Shown piece after piece: positions 23,093-26,298 of a stretch of 26,298 nucleotides of DNA. The notes below the pieces were generated by a model. It did not search any database. It saw nothing but the letters and a program-made list of their open reading frames with translations, and was not told where the DNA came from. Both the position numbers and the translations under genes were made by a program. The stretch comes from Spirochaetaceae bacterium (GTDB taxonomy: Bacteria > Spirochaetota > Spirochaetia > Treponematales > Breznakiellaceae): positions 1 through 26,298 of the forward strand of contig JAIRPU010000124.1 of NCBI GenBank assembly GCA_031256815.1, in the 5' to 3' direction. Each line of letters begins with the position of its first letter. Position 1 is the stretch's first letter.

Positions 23093-24039
23093 TATTCGCT
23101 AAGCTCTTTTTTGGTACGCCAAATACGTCCAACCGCCCAATCAGAAATAAGGTAAATATACTCCTGATTGGAAATTTTTAATCCTCTGCGCCCGTCAACT
23201 TTTTGCCCCAAAGAGAATATGATACGCATACCATTGCCAAGTTCAATGGTAATTCCGCCTTCAGAAAAGGCATCTGTTCCCGGTTCTGATAAAAAATCTT
23301 CCGCCTGGGCGTCAAATATATAGCGCAGTGTACTATCCGCTTCAGTTTTTTTTACAGCGCCGCCGCCTTCAAATTTCCAGCCATCGCCGTCCCGTATAAT
23401 AGTATAAGGCGCTTCCCTTGCGCCTGTTTCCGGTGCAGGCGGAACAACGGTTAGACGCTGAACAGCGAAGATTGCGGGTTTGGTTTTTTCATCAGGAAAC
23501 AGTGCAAGGTTATACCAGTCTTTTGCCGTTCCGTTAATATATACAGAAAACACATCATCGCCGGAACGAATCGCGCCGCTTTGCCCTGAACGAATGTATA
23601 TTTCTTTACCGGTTGCGTCCGCCGCGCCAAAAAAGAGTTCCGCAATCGTACGGGTTTCGTCTTTTATGATAACTTCGCGCCTGCCATCACCTAATCCAAA
23701 AGCTTCCAAATTTGAAGCCGAACTTGAACGCACCGGATACTCAGCTTTTTTGCCAAGCGCCGAAATTAAATCTTCCACACGTCCGTTTTTGGCGGGATAA
23801 CTTTTGCCGTTTTGTTTTACAACCCATGAATCATTCTGATTTTCTATTGTGAATTCGCTGCCATCTCCGCCGCGAATTTCTATATAACGCGCGTTGGAAA
23901 GCGCCCTTGCATCGGCCAGGGCGGAAATTGAACCGCGTTTTGCGCGGCTTTCGCCTGAAAATACAAAACTAAGAATATAAATAAGCAACAAAGCGCCGGC
24001 TACAGCCGAAAGTGTAATAACGTGTTTCTTAAAATTCAT
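23092..24039 (-). CDS. DUF4340-like membrane-anchored protein
   Basis: The 315-residue product has an N-terminal anchor (VITLSAVAGALLLIYILSFVF, about residues 7-28) and a large extracytoplasmic part. That part alternates short beta segments: ARYIEIRGGDGSEFTIENQN, SWVVKQNGKSYPAKNGRVEDLI, the family-like NLEAFGLGDGRREVIIKDE, IYIRSGQSGAIRSGDDVFSVYI, and a repeat-like second half, with closing GLKISNQEYIYLISD. These are typical of DUF4340 proteins, which elsewhere accompany GldG-like ABC components and are of unknown function. Here no such ABC genes are adjacent. It lies 93 bases downstream of secA on the same strand and is coupled to the 105-residue gene. No Shine-Dalgarno precedes the ATG. The family call is from pattern, with moderate confidence. 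Confidence 0.65.
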   Translation of the reverse strand: MNFKKHVITLSAVAGALLLIYILSFVFSGESRAKRGSISALADARALSNARYIEIRGGDGSEFTIENQNDSWVVKQNGKSYPAKNGRVEDLISALGKKAEYPVRSSSASNLEAFGLGDGRREVIIKDETRTIAELFFGAADATGKEIYIRSGQSGAIRSGDDVFSVYINGTAKDWYNLALFPDEKTKPAIFAVQRLTVVPPAPETGAREAPYTIIRDGDGWKFEGGGAVKKTEADSTLRYIFDAQAEDFLSEPGTDAFSEGGITIELGNGMRIIFSLGQKVDGRRGLKISNQEYIYLISDWAVGRIWRTKKELSE

Positions 24040-24044
24040 AACGC

Positions 24045-24076
24045 TGAATTTTTAACATAAAAAAATATAAAATTCA
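24045..24076. repeat. AT-rich inverted repeat before the DUF4340-like gene
   Basis: TGAATTTT (24045-24052) and AAAATTCA (24069-24076) form a perfect 8-bp inverted repeat with a 16-base AT-rich loop, immediately upstream of the DUF4340-like start. It could be an operator, or a weak terminator of secA. Confidence 0.35.
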
Positions 24077-24132
24077 ACACTGCCTGTAAGAGTTTTTATT
24101 AAATCCGCTTGTTTGTTTATTCAGATTTTGAG

Positions 24133-26298
24133 TCATTGCCTTCCGTGGCAGTGTTTGTATTTTTTCCCTGAACCGCATGGGCATGGGTCGTTACGGCCAA
24201 CTTTTGGCTGCGAACGTACAACCGTTACGGCGCCGCCCCCCTGCCGGCGTTTTTCAACAGGGGCGGCATTTTGCCTTGCTCCGTCAAACGCTTCCATACT
24301 GCCATGCGTGGCGGTTGTTGTGCGGCTGCCTGCCGCCTGACGCCGTGGTTCACCCATTTGAATACGTACAAGATGCACACGCGAAGCGATTTGTTCGCGG
24401 ATTGTATCTACCATAGTATCGAAAATTTGGAACCCTTCAAGCTTATATTCTGTAAGAGGATTTTTCTGGGCATAGTGGCGCAGATAAACCGCTTCGCGCA
24501 GCCCCTCCATGTTTTCAAGATGATCCAGCCAAAGCCTGTCTATAAACTGCAAATACTGCATTCGTATAAATGAATTAAGATTTTCAGCGCCTATTAACTC
24601 TTCTTTTTCGGTAACATCCCGGTCAAGGGCGTCAATAATTTGTTTTTCAATGTCCGCCGCCGTTTTATTTTCAATACCGGTTATTACATAACCAAAATTT
24701 GTTTTTAAATATTCAGCAAGACCGGCAAACGCGGCATCGGCATCGCGGCGCAGCCTGTGTTCATATTTTTCTATAGCGCTGCTTACCATTTCTTCGGTTG
24801 AGTTTCGTACACGTTCTTTTAAATTTGCATCGGTAAGGATTGCGTCCCGCTGTTCGTAAATGAATTTTCGCTGCTGGTTAAGAACGTCATCATATTCAAG
24901 CAGATGCTTTCGTATTTCAAAATTGCGTTCTTCAACTTTTTTTTGCGCCCTTTCAATACTCTTATTAAGCATAGGGTGATACAGAGGTTCACCCTTTTCC
25001 ATTCCAATACGCGCCATAAGGTTTTTCATTTTTGCGCCGCCGAACAAACGCATAAGTTCATCATCCATGGATAAAAAGAATTTTGAACGCCCAGGGTCTC
25101 CCTGCCTGCCCGACCTGCCGCGCAGCTGGTTGTCAATTCGCCGGCTTTCATGGCGTTCTGTGCCAATTACATAAAGTCCGCCAAGAGATTTTACCTCTTC
25201 GTAATCCTGCCGCCATTTTACAGTTTCGTCTTTTAAAATTTCCGCAAATTTTTCGGGGCTTACGTCAGTGCCGGCGCGTTTTCGCGCGCGGTGTTCAGGA
25301 TTGCCGCCAAGCTTAATATCTGTTCCGCGTCCCGCCATGTTTGTGGCTATTGTTACAGCGCCTTTTGCGCCGGCTTCGGCAATAATTAAGGCCTCGCGCG
25401 CGTGGTTTTTTGCGTTTAAGACTTCATGACGCACACGGTGTTTGGTAAGCAGGGCGGAAAGTTTTTCAGATTTTTCTATAGAAACTGTACCCACCAAAAG
25501 CGGCTGACCTTTCCTGTTTGCCTGTTCAATTTCTGTACACAGCGCTTCAAATTTATCGTCTTCGTCTAAATAAACAACATCGTGTTCGTCAATTCTGGCG
25601 ACAGGAACATTGGTAGGAATAACAACTACGTCAAGATTATATATCTTGTTAAATTCTACCGCTTCTGTATCGGCGGTACCCGTCATTCCTGAAATTTTTT
25701 TATACAAACGAAAGTAATTTTGAAATGTGATTGTTGCCATGGTACGGTTTCGCTGCTTAATCCGTATATGTTCTTTTGCTTCTATTGCCTGGTGCAGCCC
25801 GTCTGAATAGCGCCTTCCGTATAAAATACGGCCTGTAAATTCATCTACAATTTGAACTTCGCCGTCTTTTACCACATAATCAACGTCGATATGAAAAAGT
25901 AAATGAGCGCGAAGCGCCTGGGTAAAATAATGCAGATATTCAAAATTTTCTTCATCTACAATTTGACCTTTAATTAAATTGCGCTTCTGCAAAATCTGCT
26001 CGATTTTTGCAAGTCCGGCGTTTGTAAACGAAATTGATTTATTTTTTTCGTTTAATTTATAATCGCCTGTAACTTCTTCTCCCTGAGTTTCGTCCGGATA
26101 ATCGCCATCTTCTTTTTTTTTAACTTCTACCAGAGAATCTACAAGTTTATCGGCTTCGGCAAACTTAAAGGTGTCGTCTTCTGCCGCGCCGGAAATAATA
26201 AGCGGGGTGCGCGCTTCGTCAATCAATATTGAATCGATTTCGTCTACAACACAAAAATTATGACCGCGCTGCACACGTTCTTCAAATCCGGCGTGCAT
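24133..26298 (-). CDS. secA: Preprotein translocase ATPase SecA, N-terminus beyond the window
   Basis: SecA drives secretory proteins through SecYEG. The visible 721 residues run from just before the DEAD-box Walker B motif (RVQRGHNFCVVDEIDSILID) to the stop. The N-terminal Walker A region lies beyond 26298, so the M that heads this stretch is not a start. Further landmarks are the GMTGTADTEAVEF segment, IPTNVPVARIDEHD, the helicase motifs VTIATNMAGRGTDIKLGG and IGTERHESRRIDNQLRGRSG, RQGDPGRSKFFLSMDDELMRLFGG, and a C-terminal zinc finger CPCGSGKKYKHCHG for SecB/ribosome contact. It is a housekeeping gene. The DUF4340-like and 105-residue genes follow on the same strand after 93 bases. Confidence 0.98.
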   Translation of the reverse strand: MHAGFEERVQRGHNFCVVDEIDSILIDEARTPLIISGAAEDDTFKFAEADKLVDSLVEVKKKEDGDYPDETQGEEVTGDYKLNEKNKSISFTNAGLAKIEQILQKRNLIKGQIVDEENFEYLHYFTQALRAHLLFHIDVDYVVKDGEVQIVDEFTGRILYGRRYSDGLHQAIEAKEHIRIKQRNRTMATITFQNYFRLYKKISGMTGTADTEAVEFNKIYNLDVVVIPTNVPVARIDEHDVVYLDEDDKFEALCTEIEQANRKGQPLLVGTVSIEKSEKLSALLTKHRVRHEVLNAKNHAREALIIAEAGAKGAVTIATNMAGRGTDIKLGGNPEHRARKRAGTDVSPEKFAEILKDETVKWRQDYEEVKSLGGLYVIGTERHESRRIDNQLRGRSGRQGDPGRSKFFLSMDDELMRLFGGAKMKNLMARIGMEKGEPLYHPMLNKSIERAQKKVEERNFEIRKHLLEYDDVLNQQRKFIYEQRDAILTDANLKERVRNSTEEMVSSAIEKYEHRLRRDADAAFAGLAEYLKTNFGYVITGIENKTAADIEKQIIDALDRDVTEKEELIGAENLNSFIRMQYLQFIDRLWLDHLENMEGLREAVYLRHYAQKNPLTEYKLEGFQIFDTMVDTIREQIASRVHLVRIQMGEPRRQAAGSRTTTATHGSMEAFDGARQNAAPVEKRRQGGGAVTVVRSQPKVGRNDPCPCGSGKKYKHCHGRQ

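Noticed and set aside
22823..23155. Plus-strand open frame with a Phe-rich hydrophobic start
   Set aside because: It is antisense to the charged 105-residue gene, whose start is coupled to the upstream stop; Lys/Glu codons give Phe/Leu in reverse.
26296..26298. ATG at the right edge as the start of SecA
   Set aside because: The Walker A ATPase region is missing, so the gene continues beyond the window and this methionine is internal.
1..26298. tRNA genes, CRISPR arrays, insertion sequences or prophage
   Set aside because: No cloverleaf-sized intergenic regions, regularly spaced repeats, transposase or phage genes are present.

Overview
The window is an ordinary-looking chromosomal segment from a fermentative, hydrogen-metabolising spirochete, probably a Treponema relative. 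That placement is an inference. It rests on the spirochete-type lipoproteins with relaxed lipoboxes, the mix of housekeeping genes, and an electron-bifurcating-type [FeFe]-hydrogenase operon of the kind found in anaerobic treponemes. An arginine biosynthesis gene (argG) argues against a nutritionally reduced pathogen such as T. pallidum. I see no phage, transposase, CRISPR array, rRNA or tRNA. No gene-free stretch exceeds 300 bases; the longest, 7699-7957, holds two divergent promoters and a nested inverted-repeat element.

Layout: (1) 20-3243 (+) is a tight four-gene cluster: tRNA thiouridylase mnmA, the PLP-homeostasis protein YggS, a small membrane protein and the pseudouridine synthase rluD. 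(2) 3176-6882 (-) is a coupled cluster read from right to left: a short TPR-like lipoprotein, D-Ala-D-Ala ligase ddl, a stand-alone receiver protein and uvrC. rluD and uvrC converge and overlap by 68 bases. (3) 7030-7698 (-) is a class I methyltransferase. (4) 7958-12186 (+) is hydCBA, encoding the NuoE-like, NuoF-like and catalytic subunits of a trimeric [FeFe]-hydrogenase, behind a near-consensus promoter flanked by a perfect 12-bp palindrome. (5) 12295-14139 (+) is an ABC exporter half with a degenerate catalytic site, followed by a secreted or outer-membrane protein (14268-15113). (6) 19435-15143 (-) is argG, an unknown 468-residue protein and an orphan peptide-binding lipoprotein. (7) 19594-22720 (+) is tex with two small lipoproteins. 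(8) 26298-22775 (-) is secA (cut by the window edge), a DUF4340-like membrane-anchored protein and a charged 105-residue protein.

The most unusual signal is in the start regions. Three genes (TPR lipoprotein, ABC exporter, 468-residue protein) have no Shine-Dalgarno. Each has a sigma70-type promoter with exact 17-bp spacing whose predicted transcription start falls on, or within about two bases of, the ATG. This suggests leaderless mRNAs next to conventionally led genes such as hydC, tex and the 14268 gene. The intergenic regions around the hydrogenase operon also carry GC-rich inverted repeats, including a pair of mutually exclusive hairpins after hydA.
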